42,975 bases of DNA. It comes from Sphingomonas pseudosanguinis. GTDB taxonomy: Bacteria > Pseudomonadota > Alphaproteobacteria > Sphingomonadales > Sphingomonadaceae. The stretch is from the NCBI RefSeq assembly GCF_014196255.1, contig NZ_JACIDH010000023.1, positions 1-42,975 on the forward strand. The letters run 5' to 3'. The notes below the pieces were generated by a model. It worked only from the letters and a program-made list of their open reading frames with translations, was not told where the DNA came from and did not search any database. The position numbers were made by a program, and so were the translations under genes. Shown piece after piece: positions 14,368 to 21,917 of the stretch. Each line of letters opens with the position of its first letter. Positions within the stretch are counted from its first letter, which is position 1.

Positions 14368-16956
14368 ATGACCAGCCCCACCCCGATGATGGCGCAGTAT
14401 CTGACGCTGAAGGCCGAGGCCGAGGATTGCCTGCTCTTCTACCGGATGGGCGATTTCTTCGAGCTGTTCTTCGACGATGCGCGCATCGCCTCGGGCGTGC
14501 TCGACATCGCGCTGACCTCGCGCGGGGAGCATGGCGGCGAGAAGATTCCGATGTGCGGCGTGCCGGTCCATGCCGCGACCGCCTATCTGCAGCGGCTGAT
14601 CAAGGCCGGGCACCGCGTCGCCATCGCCGAGCAGACCGAGACCCCCGCCGAAGCTAAAGCGCGCGGTGGCTCCAAGGCCTTGGTGTCGCGCGGGATCGTG
14701 CGGGTGGTGACGGCGGGCACGCTGACCGAGGAGGCGCTGCTCGACGCCAAGTCCGACAACTGGTGCGTCGCGATCGGCGAGGCGGGCGGCGCGGTGGCCT
14801 TGGCCGCCGCCGACATCTCGACCGGGCGGTTCGTGGTGATCGACGTGAAGGCCGATGCGCTGGGGGCCGAACTCGCGCGCCTGGCCGCCGCCGAAGTGGT
14901 CGCGGCCGAAAATGCCGCGCACGCCGATGCCGCGACCACGCTACGCCCGTCCGCGACCTTCGACAGCGGCAGCGGCGAAGATCGGTTGAAGCGGCTTTAT
15001 GGCGTCGCGACGCTGGACGGGTTCGGGCAGTTCACCCGCGCCGGGCTGTCGGCGGCGGGCGGGCTGGTCGCCTATCTCGACCATACCGCCAAGGGCGCGC
15101 TGCCCTTCCTGCGCCCACCGGTCCTGAGCCAGGCGGCAGGCGCCATGGCGATCGACGCGGCGACGCGCGAAAGCCTGGAGCTGACCCAGACCGCCAATGG
15201 CCAGCGGAAAGGCTCGCTGCTCGACGCGGTGGATCGCACGGTGACGGGCGCAGGCGCCCGCGCGCTGGCGGGTGATATCGGTGCGCCGCTGATGGACCGC
15301 GATGCGATCGAGGCACGGCTCGATCTGGTGCAGCATTTCCATGACGACGCCGCGCTTCGCGAACGGCTGCGTGCGGCGTTGCGGGCATTGCCCGACATCG
15401 GCCGCGCCATCGGGCGGATCGCGGCGGGGCGAGGCTCCCCACGCGATCTGGGGCAATTGCGCGACGGGCTCGACGGCGCCTGGGCGCTGTCCGAGCAGTT
15501 GAGCGACGGCCCGCCCCTGCTGCGCGACACCACGCCGCGTCTGCGCGGGCATGGCGCGTTGATCGACCTGCTCCGCCGTGCGCTGGTCCCCTCGCCCCCG
15601 ATCGAGGCGAGCGAGGGCGGATACATCGCAGCGGGTTATGACGTGGCGCTCGACGATCTTCGCGATGCGGGCGCGGGCGGACGCCGCGCGATCGCCGCGC
15701 TGGAGGCGGAGTTTCGCCAGAAGACCGGCATCACCGCGCTGAAAATCCGCCACAACGGCGTGCTCGGCTATCATGTCGAGGTGCCCGCACGCTCGGCCGA
15801 CGCGCTGATGAAGCCGGAGTCGGGCTTCACCCATCGCCAGACACTGGCGGGCGTGGTCCGCTTCAACACCCCCGAACTACACGAGGTCGCGAGTAAGGTC
15901 GCGCAGGCAGGCGCCCATGCGCTCGCCGCCGAGGCCGCCCATCTTGAGGAGCTGACCGCCGCCGCACTCGCCTCGCGCGAATCGATCGCCGCGACGGCGG
16001 ACGCACTGGCCCGGCTCGACGTCGCGAGCGGTCTCGCCGAACGCGCGGTCGAGGGCGGCTGGGTGCGGCCCGAACTGGTCGATCACGCCTGTTTCGATGT
16101 CACGGGCGGTCGTCACCCGGTCGTCGAGGCGGCGGTGGCGCGCTCGGGCGAGCGGTTCGTCGCCAATGACTGCTCGCTGTCGGAAAGCTCGCGGCTCTGG
16201 CTGGTGACGGGGCCGAACATGGGCGGCAAGTCGACCTTCCTCCGCCAGAACGCGTTGATCGCCGTGCTGGCGCAGGCGGGGTCCTATGTCCCCGCCACGC
16301 ACGCGAAGATCGGGCTAGTCGACCGGCTCTTCAGCCGGGTCGGCGCATCGGACAACCTCGCGCGCGGCCGCTCGACCTTCATGGTCGAGATGGTCGAGAC
16401 CGCCGCGATCCTGGCGCAGGCGACGCCGCGCAGCTTCGTCATCTTGGACGAAGTCGGGCGCGGCACCTCGACCTATGACGGCCTCGCCATCGCCTGGGCG
16501 GTGGTGGAGGCGATCCATGAGGATAATCGCTGCCGCTGCCTGTTCGCGACGCATTATCACGAATTGACCCGGCTGGCCGAACGGTGCGAGGCGTTGTCGC
16601 TCCACCATGTCCGCGCGCGTGAGTGGAAAGGCGAACTGGTCCTGCTGCACGAGGTGTCGGAGGGTCCGGCGGATCGCTCCTACGGTCTGGCGGTGGCGCG
16701 GCTGGCGGGGATGCCGCCCGCGACGGTGGCACGGGCAAAGGCGGTGCTGGCCAAGCTGGAGGCCGGTCGCGCCAAGACCGGCGGGCTGGCGGCAGGGCTC
16801 GACGACCTGCCCCTGTTCGCCGCCGCCGCGCAGATCGAAGAGGAACAGTGCGACGCGATCCGGGCGGAGGTGGAGAAGCTCGACGTCGATGCCCTGTCGC
16901 CGCGCGAGGCACTGGATGCGCTGTACAAGCTGAAGGCGTTGGCGCGGGAGGGGTAA
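14368..16956 (+). CDS. mutS: DNA mismatch repair ATPase MutS
   Basis: 862 aa, full length. It recognises mismatches and small loops and starts methyl-independent or -directed repair with MutL. The mismatch-binding domain I starts at once with MAQYLTLKAEAEDCLLFYRMGDFFELFFDDA (the Phe of the FYRMGDFFELF block inserts at the mismatch). The ATPase domain has Walker A GPNMGGKSTFLRQ, Walker B FVILDEVGRGTSTYDG and the ATHYHEL switch. The C-terminal part ends after PREALDALYKLKAL. It lies 10 bp downstream of the ParE toxin gene, with no terminator visible between, and is followed by a palindromic repeat at 16965-17039 that may act as terminator. Confidence 0.97.
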   Translation: MTSPTPMMAQYLTLKAEAEDCLLFYRMGDFFELFFDDARIASGVLDIALTSRGEHGGEKIPMCGVPVHAATAYLQRLIKAGHRVAIAEQTETPAEAKARGGSKALVSRGIVRVVTAGTLTEEALLDAKSDNWCVAIGEAGGAVALAAADISTGRFVVIDVKADALGAELARLAAAEVVAAENAAHADAATTLRPSATFDSGSGEDRLKRLYGVATLDGFGQFTRAGLSAAGGLVAYLDHTAKGALPFLRPPVLSQAAGAMAIDAATRESLELTQTANGQRKGSLLDAVDRTVTGAGARALAGDIGAPLMDRDAIEARLDLVQHFHDDAALRERLRAALRALPDIGRAIGRIAAGRGSPRDLGQLRDGLDGAWALSEQLSDGPPLLRDTTPRLRGHGALIDLLRRALVPSPPIEASEGGYIAAGYDVALDDLRDAGAGGRRAIAALEAEFRQKTGITALKIRHNGVLGYHVEVPARSADALMKPESGFTHRQTLAGVVRFNTPELHEVASKVAQAGAHALAAEAAHLEELTAAALASRESIAATADALARLDVASGLAERAVEGGWVRPELVDHACFDVTGGRHPVVEAAVARSGERFVANDCSLSESSRLWLVTGPNMGGKSTFLRQNALIAVLAQAGSYVPATHAKIGLVDRLFSRVGASDNLARGRSTFMVEMVETAAILAQATPRSFVILDEVGRGTSTYDGLAIAWAVVEAIHEDNRCRCLFATHYHELTRLAERCEALSLHHVRAREWKGELVLLHEVSEGPADRSYGLAVARLAGMPPATVARAKAVLAKLEAGRAKTGGLAAGLDDLPLFAAAAQIEEEQCDAIRAEVEKLDVDALSPREALDALYKLKALAREG

Positions 16957-16964
16957 GCTACCCC

Positions 16965-17039
16965 GTCATTGCGAGCGCAGCGAAGCAATCCAGGGCGTCC
17001 TGATCCGGCTCTGGATTGCTTCGCTGCGCTCGCAATGAC
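16965..17039. repeat. 75-bp palindromic dispersed repeat, copy 2
   Basis: Same length and arms as 7-81 (ATTGCGAGCGCAGCGAAGCA with its reverse complement). It lies 9 bp past the mutS stop and could form a stem-loop in the mutS mRNA 3' end. Confidence 0.85.
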
Positions 17040-17042
17040 GCT

Positions 17043-17195
17043 CGCCCCGTTCAGCCTGAGCGAAGTCGAAGGCCACGCCCCATCGCCCCGCCTCAAACGT
17101 AGTCCGTGCACTTCGACTTCGGCGCTATGCGCCGAAGTTTATCCTGAGCGGCTGGCCTGCCAGCCAGTCGAAGGGCTCAGTGCGAACGGAGGGTG
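17043..17195. repeat. CTTCGACTTCGCTCAG-family repeats
   Basis: CGTTCAGCCTGAGCGAAGTC near 17049, then CACTTCGACTTCGGCGC near 17106 and AGTCGAAGGGCTCAGTGCGA ending near 17187. The second unit is interrupted by GCGCTATGCGCCGAAG and TGGCCTGCCAGCCA palindromes. No gene is present here. Confidence 0.7.
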
Positions 17196-17238
17196 GGATA
17201 ATCCCATCCTCAACATAGCTATGAAAATCCGGGAAAGT

Positions 17239-17585
17239 GGGGAGCTTCTGTTGCCCGGTGCTCCCCGTACCGCTGGATTCCCCTTCTGTTGCCCGGTGGG
17301 GTCCGACCGCGCTATTTTGGTGTAATCTCAGGCCGTGAGGCCCTCAATTACGCCGCAATCGCGAGTGCTTCGTTATCGTTGGCACTTGTGTGTATGGGCC
17401 GTTGCGGTGGTCCCATTCCGAACGAAAACAGCGCTTTTCAACACACGTCGATCCTGGTTCGGCCCCGTCAGAAACGGTGTCCAAGTACACCACCTTTTAT
17501 GGTGGAGCCGCCGGGTACTGCCCCCGGGTCCGCTGCGTCTATTACTCGCCGCAGTTTATCGTCATAGCCGGGTGAAACCCGGCAA
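17239..17585 (-). ncRNA. ssrA: tmRNA, two-piece circularly permuted (alphaproteobacterial type)
   Basis: Rescues stalled ribosomes by trans-translation. On the minus strand the acceptor piece comes first: a GCCGGG/CCCGGC hairpin (17567-17583), the T arm CCGGG-GGCAGTA-CCCGG, the 3' acceptor strand CGGCTCC, then encoded A-CCA ending at 17500. A ~33-nt intervening segment follows. The coding piece starts at 17466 with GGGGCCG, which pairs with CGGCTCC over 7 bp including the G3-U70 pair needed for alanylation. The tag frame is at 17383-17348: GCC AAC GAT AAC GAA GCA CTC GCG ATT GCG GCG TAA, i.e. ANDNEALAIAA, a sphingomonad-like tag. The 3' portion (to about 17239) forms two hairpins with the same loop. 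Outer ends are approximate. Confidence 0.94.
17348..17383 (-). other. tmRNA proteolysis-tag reading frame (ANDNEALAIAA, stop)
   Basis: Eleven codons and TAA; the resume codon is GCC at 17383-17381. The ANDN start and the hydrophobic Ala-Ala end, recognised by ClpXP/ClpAP-type proteases, agree with known alphaproteobacterial tags. Confidence 0.93.
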
Positions 17586-17590
17586 GGACG

Positions 17591-17619
17591 GATATAGGAA
17601 GCCGGGCGGCATTACGCAA
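17591..17619 (-). promoter_or_regulatory. Promoter of the tmRNA gene
   Basis: On the minus strand: -35 TTGCGT (17619-17614), a 17-bp spacer, -10 TATATC (17596-17591). The predicted start falls at about 17584, exactly at the first hairpin of the acceptor piece. Confidence 0.75.
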
Positions 17620-17660
17620 ATGCCTTTCGCTCGCCCCATTTTGGGTCCATGGAGGCGCCC

Positions 17661-18092
17661 ATGTTGACCCAGCGGTCCCGTTATGCGCTGCGCGCGATGC
17701 TGTTCCTTGCCGAAATGCCGGTCGAAGGGCCGCCGACCTCGATGACCCGCATCGCGGCCGAGGCCAATGTGCCGCGCAAGTTCCTGGAGCTGATCCTCGC
17801 CGACCTGAAGGGCGCGAACCTGCTCGACAGCCAGCGCGGCAAGATGGGCGGTTATCGCCTGGCCCGCGCGGCGCACCTGATCTCGCTGGGCGACATTATC
17901 CGGACGATCGAGGGACCGCTGGCGCTGGTGCCCTGCGTCAGCCGCACCGCCTATCGCCCCTGCAACGACTGCAAGAGCGAGGCGGACTGCGCCATCCGCC
18001 ATGCGATGATGCGTGTGCGTGACGAGACGGCACGTATCCTCGACGGCACCAGCCTGGCCGATGCCACCGCCAAGAAGCTAGCGGCGGCGTAA
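17661..18092 (+). CDS. Rrf2-family transcriptional regulator with four cysteines
   Basis: 143 aa. The ATG at 17661 is chosen: GGAGG lies 5 bp upstream and MLTQRSRYALRAMLFLAE is the family-typical start. The winged helix spans ~1-83 with the recognition region RIAAEANVPRKFLELILADLKGANLL and wing GKMGGYRLAR. Then come C92, C101, C104 and C110 (PCVSRTAYRPCNDCKSEADC), the region where IscR/NsrR-type members bind an Fe-S cluster, so iron-sulfur sensing is plausible. It is not followed by isc or suf genes, so the target is unknown. It is divergent from the tmRNA gene, about 75 bp apart. Confidence 0.9.
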   Translation: MLTQRSRYALRAMLFLAEMPVEGPPTSMTRIAAEANVPRKFLELILADLKGANLLDSQRGKMGGYRLARAAHLISLGDIIRTIEGPLALVPCVSRTAYRPCNDCKSEADCAIRHAMMRVRDETARILDGTSLADATAKKLAAA

Positions 18093-18105
18093 ACCCGTCT
18101 ATTCC

Positions 18106-18218
18106 TCCCCTGCAAGGGGAGGTGGAAGGCCGCAGGCCTGACGGAGGGGTGTCGCCCTCTCGATAGCGGGACACCCCTCCACCAGCTTTGCTGGTCCCCC
18201 TCCTCTTACAGGGGAGGA
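18106..18218. repeat. GC-rich dispersed repeat (CTGCAAGGGGAGG type)
   Basis: Arms TCCTCCCCTGCAAGGGGAGG and CTCCTCTTACAGGGGAGGAA, with internal GCCGCAGGCCTGACGGAGGG and ACACCCCTCCACCAGC. It is homologous to 11312-11451 and lies between the convergent Rrf2 and mscL genes. Confidence 0.8.
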
Positions 18219-18254
18219 ATTTCACATATTGCGTCTTACGCCAGAGATAGGATT

Positions 18255-18707
18255 TTAAGAACGCCGCGCGCGCAGTTCGTCGCGGATTTCGCGCAGCAGC
18301 GCGACATCAGCCGGCTCCGCCTTGGGCTCGGCGGCGGCGACCGCCTTTTCCTTTTCGAACATCGTCGTCGCGCGGTTCACGGTGCGGACCAGCAGGAAGA
18401 TGATGAAGGCGACGATCACGAAATTGACCGCCTGCGTCACGAACGCGCCATAGCCCAGCAGCGGCACGCCCGCCTTCTTCAGCGCGGCATAATCGGTCAG
18501 CGAGCCCGCATAATTGGCCGGGATCGGCCCCATGCGCAGGAAGTAGCTGGAGAAATCCAGCCCGCCGAAAATTTTGCCGATCACCGGCATCAACACGTCG
18601 TCGGTCAGCGAGGTCACGATCTTGCTGAACGCCGCCCCGATGATGACCGCCACCGCCAGGTCGAGCACATTGCCCCGCGCGATGAAGGCGCGAAATTCCT
18701 TGAGCAT
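18255..18707 (-). CDS. mscL: Large-conductance mechanosensitive channel MscL
   Basis: 150 aa. A homopentameric emergency valve that opens at near-lytic membrane tension. The ATG at 18707 (MLKEFRAFIARGNVLDLAVA) is preferred: AGGGA sits 7 bp upstream, while a TTG two codons earlier is too close to it. TM1 includes VLDLAVAVIIGAAFSKIVTSL with the conserved Gly/Ala gate pattern; the periplasmic loop is ~residues 45-85; TM2 is FVTQAVNFVIVAFIIFLLVRTVN; the charged C-terminal helix ends LLREIRDELRARRS. It is divergent from the LemA gene and not in an operon. With the MscS at 106-1236 it gives two osmotic safety valves in this window. Confidence 0.96.
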   Translation of the reverse strand: MLKEFRAFIARGNVLDLAVAVIIGAAFSKIVTSLTDDVLMPVIGKIFGGLDFSSYFLRMGPIPANYAGSLTDYAALKKAGVPLLGYGAFVTQAVNFVIVAFIIFLLVRTVNRATTMFEKEKAVAAAEPKAEPADVALLREIRDELRARRS

Positions 18708-18767
18708 CGCCAAATCCCTCTATTTCTCTGATGCAAAGCGTATCGTCGCTTTTGCCCTTCGCCAAGG

Positions 18768-18805
18768 GACGCGCGCGTCTTATATAGACCAGACAGTTGA
18801 CGGAG
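18768..18805 (+). promoter_or_regulatory. Palindrome, AT-rich -10-like element and RBS before the LemA gene
   Basis: Perfect 12-bp palindrome GACGCGCGCGTC (18768-18779), immediately followed by TTATATA (a -10-like element) and then GGAGGA at 18800-18805, 10 bp before the LemA ATG. Operator function is inferred only. Confidence 0.4.
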
Positions 18806-18815
18806 GAATATTCGA

Positions 18816-19409
18816 ATGCGTCGTCCCGTTCTTGCCCTGACCCCGGTCGTGATGGCTGTCGCTTTGTCCGGCTGCGGCATGAACAGCGTGCCCACGGCGG
18901 AGGAAAATGTGAACGCGAAATGGGCCGATGTTCAGGCCGCCTATCAGCGTCGCGCCAACCTGATCCCCAATCTGGAAGCGACCGTGAAGGGTGCCGCCGC
19001 CTCGGAAAAGTCGATCCTGACCGAGGTGGTCAACGCGCGCGCCAAGGCGACCTCGGTCCAGGTGTCGGGCGACGACCTGTCCGACCCCGCCAAGATGCAG
19101 CAATTCGCCCAGGCGCAAGGCCAGCTCAGCGGCTCGCTCGGCCGCCTGCTCGCCAATGTCGAGGCCTATCCGAACCTGAAGAGCCAGGACAATTTCCAGA
19201 CCTTCATGAGCCAGCTCGAAGGCACCGAGAACCGCATCAACATCGCGATCGGCGACTATAACAAGGCAGTGCAGGCCTATAACATCCGCATCCGCACCTT
19301 CCCCGACGCGATCGGCGCGAAGGTCTTCTACGGCGCCAAGCCCAAGGCACCCTATCAGGCCACCACGGTGAATGCCGAGAATGCGCCGACGGTGAATTTC
19401 GGCAACTGA
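18816..19409 (+). CDS. LemA-family lipoprotein
   Basis: 197 aa. The N-terminal signal peptide ends in the lipobox LSGC (Cys20), so lipid attachment to the envelope is expected. The LemA helical core follows: NVNAKWADVQAAYQRRANLIPNLEATVKG, the helix pair with LSGSLGRLLANVEAYPNLKS, and the end of the domain YNKAVQAYNIRIRTFPDAIGAK. Classic LemA proteins have an N-terminal TM helix; here a lipid anchor replaces it. The exact role of LemA is not known. It is followed at 10 bp by a TPM-domain gene, a recurrent LemA-TPM arrangement. GGAGGA precedes the start. Confidence 0.93.
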   Translation: MRRPVLALTPVVMAVALSGCGMNSVPTAEENVNAKWADVQAAYQRRANLIPNLEATVKGAAASEKSILTEVVNARAKATSVQVSGDDLSDPAKMQQFAQAQGQLSGSLGRLLANVEAYPNLKSQDNFQTFMSQLEGTENRINIAIGDYNKAVQAYNIRIRTFPDAIGAKVFYGAKPKAPYQATTVNAENAPTVNFGN

Positions 19410-19419
19410 TCGGTCGCTG

Positions 19420-20316
19420 ATGACCCGGTTCACCCGGCTACTCCGCCCGGTCCTCGGGCTTTGGCTGATCCTCTGCACCGTCCCCGTGATGGCGCAGAGC
19501 TTTCCCAAGTTCGACGGACTGGTCGTCGATGCGGCGAACAAGATCGACCCCGCGACCAAGGCCCAATTGGAGGCGAAGCTGGAGGCCCTGCAAAAGGATA
19601 CCGGCCGCCAGCTGGTCGTCGCGACCATCCCGGACCTGCAAGGCTATCCGATCGAGGATTATGGCTATCGACTCGGCCGGGCCTGGGGCGTCGGGCTGAA
19701 GGACGCCAACAACGGCGCGATCCTGTTCGTCGCGCCTAATGAGGGCAAGGGCCAGCGCGGCCCCCGGCTGGAGGTCGGGCGCGGACTGGAGCCGATCCTG
19801 ACCGACGCCTGGTCGTCGCAGATGATCCGCACGCTGATGATCCCACGCCTGCGCGAGTCGGGCGACATATCCGGCGCGCTGAACGCAGGCGCGGATGCGG
19901 TGATCGCGCAGCTCCGTGCCTCGCCCGAGGAGGCCAAGGCCAAGGTGGCCGAGGCCGCCAAGCAGTTCGACCGCCAGCATCGGCGCGGTGGCGGCGATTC
20001 GGACGGCTTTCCGATCCTGATCGTTCTGGTCCTTTTCATCGGCGGCTTCGTCGTGCTGACGATCTTGCGCCGCAAACAGGGCCAGCGATTCCACGACGAT
20101 GACGATGATGATCGCGGCGGCGGTGGTGGGCGTCGCGGCGGGGGCGGCTGGCCGATCATCCTCTGGGGCCCCGGCTGGGGCAGCGGCGGCGGATCGGGTG
20201 GCGGCTGGAGCTCGGGCGGATCGTCCGGCGGCAGCGACGGATCATGGTTCGGCGGCGGCTTTACCGGCGGCGGCGGAGGCGATTTCGGCGGCGGCGGCGC
20301 ATCGGGGGATTGGTGA
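19420..20316 (+). CDS. TPM-domain protein (YgcG-like) with Gly-rich tail
   Basis: 298 aa. A signal peptide ends near VPVMAQS. The TPM domain runs ~27-165: FDGLVVDAANKIDPATKAQLEAKL, TGRQLVVATIPDLQGYPIEDYGYRLGRAWGVG, and DAWSSQMIRTLMIPRLRESGDISGALNAG. A single TM helix FPILIVLVLFIGGFVVLTIL (~195-215) is followed by a basic/acidic stretch (RRKQGQRFHDDDDDD) and a ~70-residue Gly/Ser/Trp-rich tail, as in many YgcG proteins. The protein would be anchored in the inner membrane with TPM outside. Some TPM domains were called phosphatases but activity is uncertain. It is the second gene of the LemA-TPM-TPM run. Confidence 0.93.
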   Translation: MTRFTRLLRPVLGLWLILCTVPVMAQSFPKFDGLVVDAANKIDPATKAQLEAKLEALQKDTGRQLVVATIPDLQGYPIEDYGYRLGRAWGVGLKDANNGAILFVAPNEGKGQRGPRLEVGRGLEPILTDAWSSQMIRTLMIPRLRESGDISGALNAGADAVIAQLRASPEEAKAKVAEAAKQFDRQHRRGGGDSDGFPILIVLVLFIGGFVVLTILRRKQGQRFHDDDDDDRGGGGGRRGGGGWPIILWGPGWGSGGGSGGGWSSGGSSGGSDGSWFGGGFTGGGGGDFGGGGASGDW

Positions 20317-20317
20317 G

Positions 20318-20983
20318 ATGTTGAGTGAAGCCGATAGCGATCTGGTCACCGCCGCCGTCGCACGCGCCGAGGCGACGACCGATGCCGAGATCGTCACCAT
20401 CGTCGCGTCCCGTTCCGACGAATATCGCGACATCGCCTTGTGGTTCGCTTTGCCGGCCATGCTGCTGGTGCCAATGTTCGCCGCGCTCTTCCCCGATCTA
20501 GGGCTGAAGCTGCTCGCGCTGGTTCATGACGCGTGGAGTGCGCCGGGCGAGGACCTGATCCTGGGCGCGCTGATGATCGCGCAAGTCCTCGTCTTCGGCC
20601 TGGTCTACGCGCTGCTCGGCCCCGTATCGCGGCGGATCGCGCTCGTACCCAAGAGCATCCGCCATGCCCGCGTCCGGGCGCGCGCCGTCCTGCTGTTCCG
20701 CGTCTCGGCCGAGCGGCGGACCGACAGCCGCTACGGCGTGCTGCTCTATCTGTCCGAGGACGAGCATATGGCCGAGATCGTCGCCGATTCCGGGCTGACC
20801 GGCAAGGTGGGCCCCGAAACCTGGGGCCGGGCGATGGCGGTGATGCTGCCGCATGTCGCGAAGGGCAATGTCGGCGAAGGGATGAGCGCGGCGGTCGAAC
20901 GCATCGGGCTTGTGCTCGCTGAGCATTTCCCCAAGACGGCGGCCGATACCAACGAACTGCCGGACAGACCCATCTCGCTATGA
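20318..20983 (+). CDS. Second TPM-domain membrane protein
   Basis: 221 aa. The ATG at 20318 (MLSEADSDLVTAAVARAEAT) follows the previous stop by 1 bp; an upstream in-frame extension runs through the Gly-rich tail of the preceding gene and is not used. TPM-like pattern: short N-terminal helix with TTDAEIVTIVASRSDEYRD, two TM helices (IALWFALPAMLLVPMFAALF and MIAQVLVFGLVYALLGPVS), then a C-terminal half with RTDSRYGVLLYLSEDEHMAEIVADSGL and WGRAMAVMLPHVAKGNVGEGMSAAVERIG, the YgcG/DUF-type TPM fold without signal peptide. It overlaps the next gene by 4 bp (ATGA). Confidence 0.88.
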   Translation: MLSEADSDLVTAAVARAEATTDAEIVTIVASRSDEYRDIALWFALPAMLLVPMFAALFPDLGLKLLALVHDAWSAPGEDLILGALMIAQVLVFGLVYALLGPVSRRIALVPKSIRHARVRARAVLLFRVSAERRTDSRYGVLLYLSEDEHMAEIVADSGLTGKVGPETWGRAMAVMLPHVAKGNVGEGMSAAVERIGLVLAEHFPKTAADTNELPDRPISL

Positions 20984-21513
20984 CCGATCCCCGTATGGAC
21001 GCCCCGCTCGAAACCCTGGCCGAGGGGCGGTTCCTGGCGCTGCGCAAGCGCGGCACCTGGGAATATGCCGACCGCCCGCGCGACATCCGCGCCGCCGTGA
21101 TCCTGGCGGTGGAGGACGACCACATCCTGCTGGTCGAACAATTCCGCATTCCGGTCGGCGCGCCGTGCCTGGAAATGCCCGCCGGCCTGATCGGTGACGA
21201 GACCGAGGGCGAAGCGGTGCTCGACGGTGCTGCGCGCGAGCTGGAGGAGGAAACCGGCTATCGCCCGTCGCGGATCGAGGCGCTGGGGGAATTCTGCTCC
21301 TCGCCCGGCATGACCTCGGAGCGGTTCACCTTGGTCCGCGCGACCGGCCTGGTGAAGGTCGGCGAAGGCGGCGGCGATTCGGACGAGCAGATCGTCGTGC
21401 ACCGGGTGAAGCTGTCCGAGGTTCCGACTTTCATCGCAGAGCGCCGTGCGGCGGGCGTGGTGATGGATGCCAAGCTCCTACTGTTGCTGGGGGGCGGCAT
21501 CCTAGGCCTTTGA
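20980..21513 (+). CDS. Nudix hydrolase, ADP-ribose pyrophosphatase type
   Basis: 177 aa. The Nudix box GDETEGEAVLDGAARELEEETGY carries the full G-x5-E-x7-REUxEExGU pattern with the RELEEET metal-binding core. Upstream HILLVEQFRIPVGAPCLEMPAGLIG matches the ADP-ribose/nucleoside-diphosphate-sugar subfamily (NudF-like). It would hydrolyse ADP-ribose or similar to AMP and a sugar phosphate with Mg2+. The start overlaps the TPM gene by 4 bp; an in-frame ATG at 20995 is an alternative. It is translationally coupled with the envelope genes though its substrate class is cytoplasmic. Confidence 0.92.
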   Translation: MTDPRMDAPLETLAEGRFLALRKRGTWEYADRPRDIRAAVILAVEDDHILLVEQFRIPVGAPCLEMPAGLIGDETEGEAVLDGAARELEEETGYRPSRIEALGEFCSSPGMTSERFTLVRATGLVKVGEGGGDSDEQIVVHRVKLSEVPTFIAERRAAGVVMDAKLLLLLGGGILGL

Positions 21514-21514
21514 G

Positions 21515-21908
21515 GTCACGCGAAGCCGCGAAGGCGTGAAGACGATTTATCGCGCGGAGACGCGGAGACGCGGAGAAGTCGTATTCGCGGCAGCGAAATA
21601 TCTCTTACAGCGGCCGTTTGTAGTACGCGTCCGACGCCACCGGACACGCCACCTCCGCGTTCTCTGCGCCTCTGCGCGAACCAATTCTGAAAATCTTCGC
21701 GTCATCGCGGCTTCGCGAGAACACATCACGATGCGTCGGAACTGACGGGGAGGGGCGAATAGAGTTTGTTCGCGCAGAGGCGCAGAGGACGCAGAGAGAA
21801 TGAGGTCGCGCAAGCGACACACCGCTCCAACAGGCCGGTGATGATGCGATCCGGATGCCGCCGGGTGCGACACCTCCGCGTCTCCGCGCGAACCAACCTT
21901 CTCAAGGG
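21515..21908. repeat. Fold-back repeat island (CGCGAAGCCGCGA / CGCGGAGACGCGGAG family), island 1
   Basis: Gene-free stretch. It opens with TCACGCGAAGCCGCGAAGG and GCGGAGACGCGGAGACGCGG and closes around 21715 with the inverse TCTGCGCCTCTGCGCGAACC and CATCGCGGCTTCGCGAGA. A second half-unit follows at ~21768-21898 (CGCAGAGGCGCAGAGGACGC ... CCTCCGCGTCTCCGCGCGAA). It is homologous to islands at 27263-27482 and 33179-33553. Confidence 0.75.
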
Positions 21909-21917
21909 CTGCGCGCG

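Noticed and set aside
13783..14922. N-terminal extension of the malic enzyme (in-frame to 14922)
   Set aside because: It would run antisense through the toxin-antitoxin genes and the start of mutS; the family start is at 13782.
17289..17667. Small plus-strand frames in the region 17289-17667
   Set aside because: The stretch is explained by the tmRNA gene on the other strand.
21515..21908. CRISPR array in the GCGGAGACGCGGAG-rich regions
   Set aside because: The repeats are short, contiguous and inverted across the island, without regular unique spacers or cas genes.
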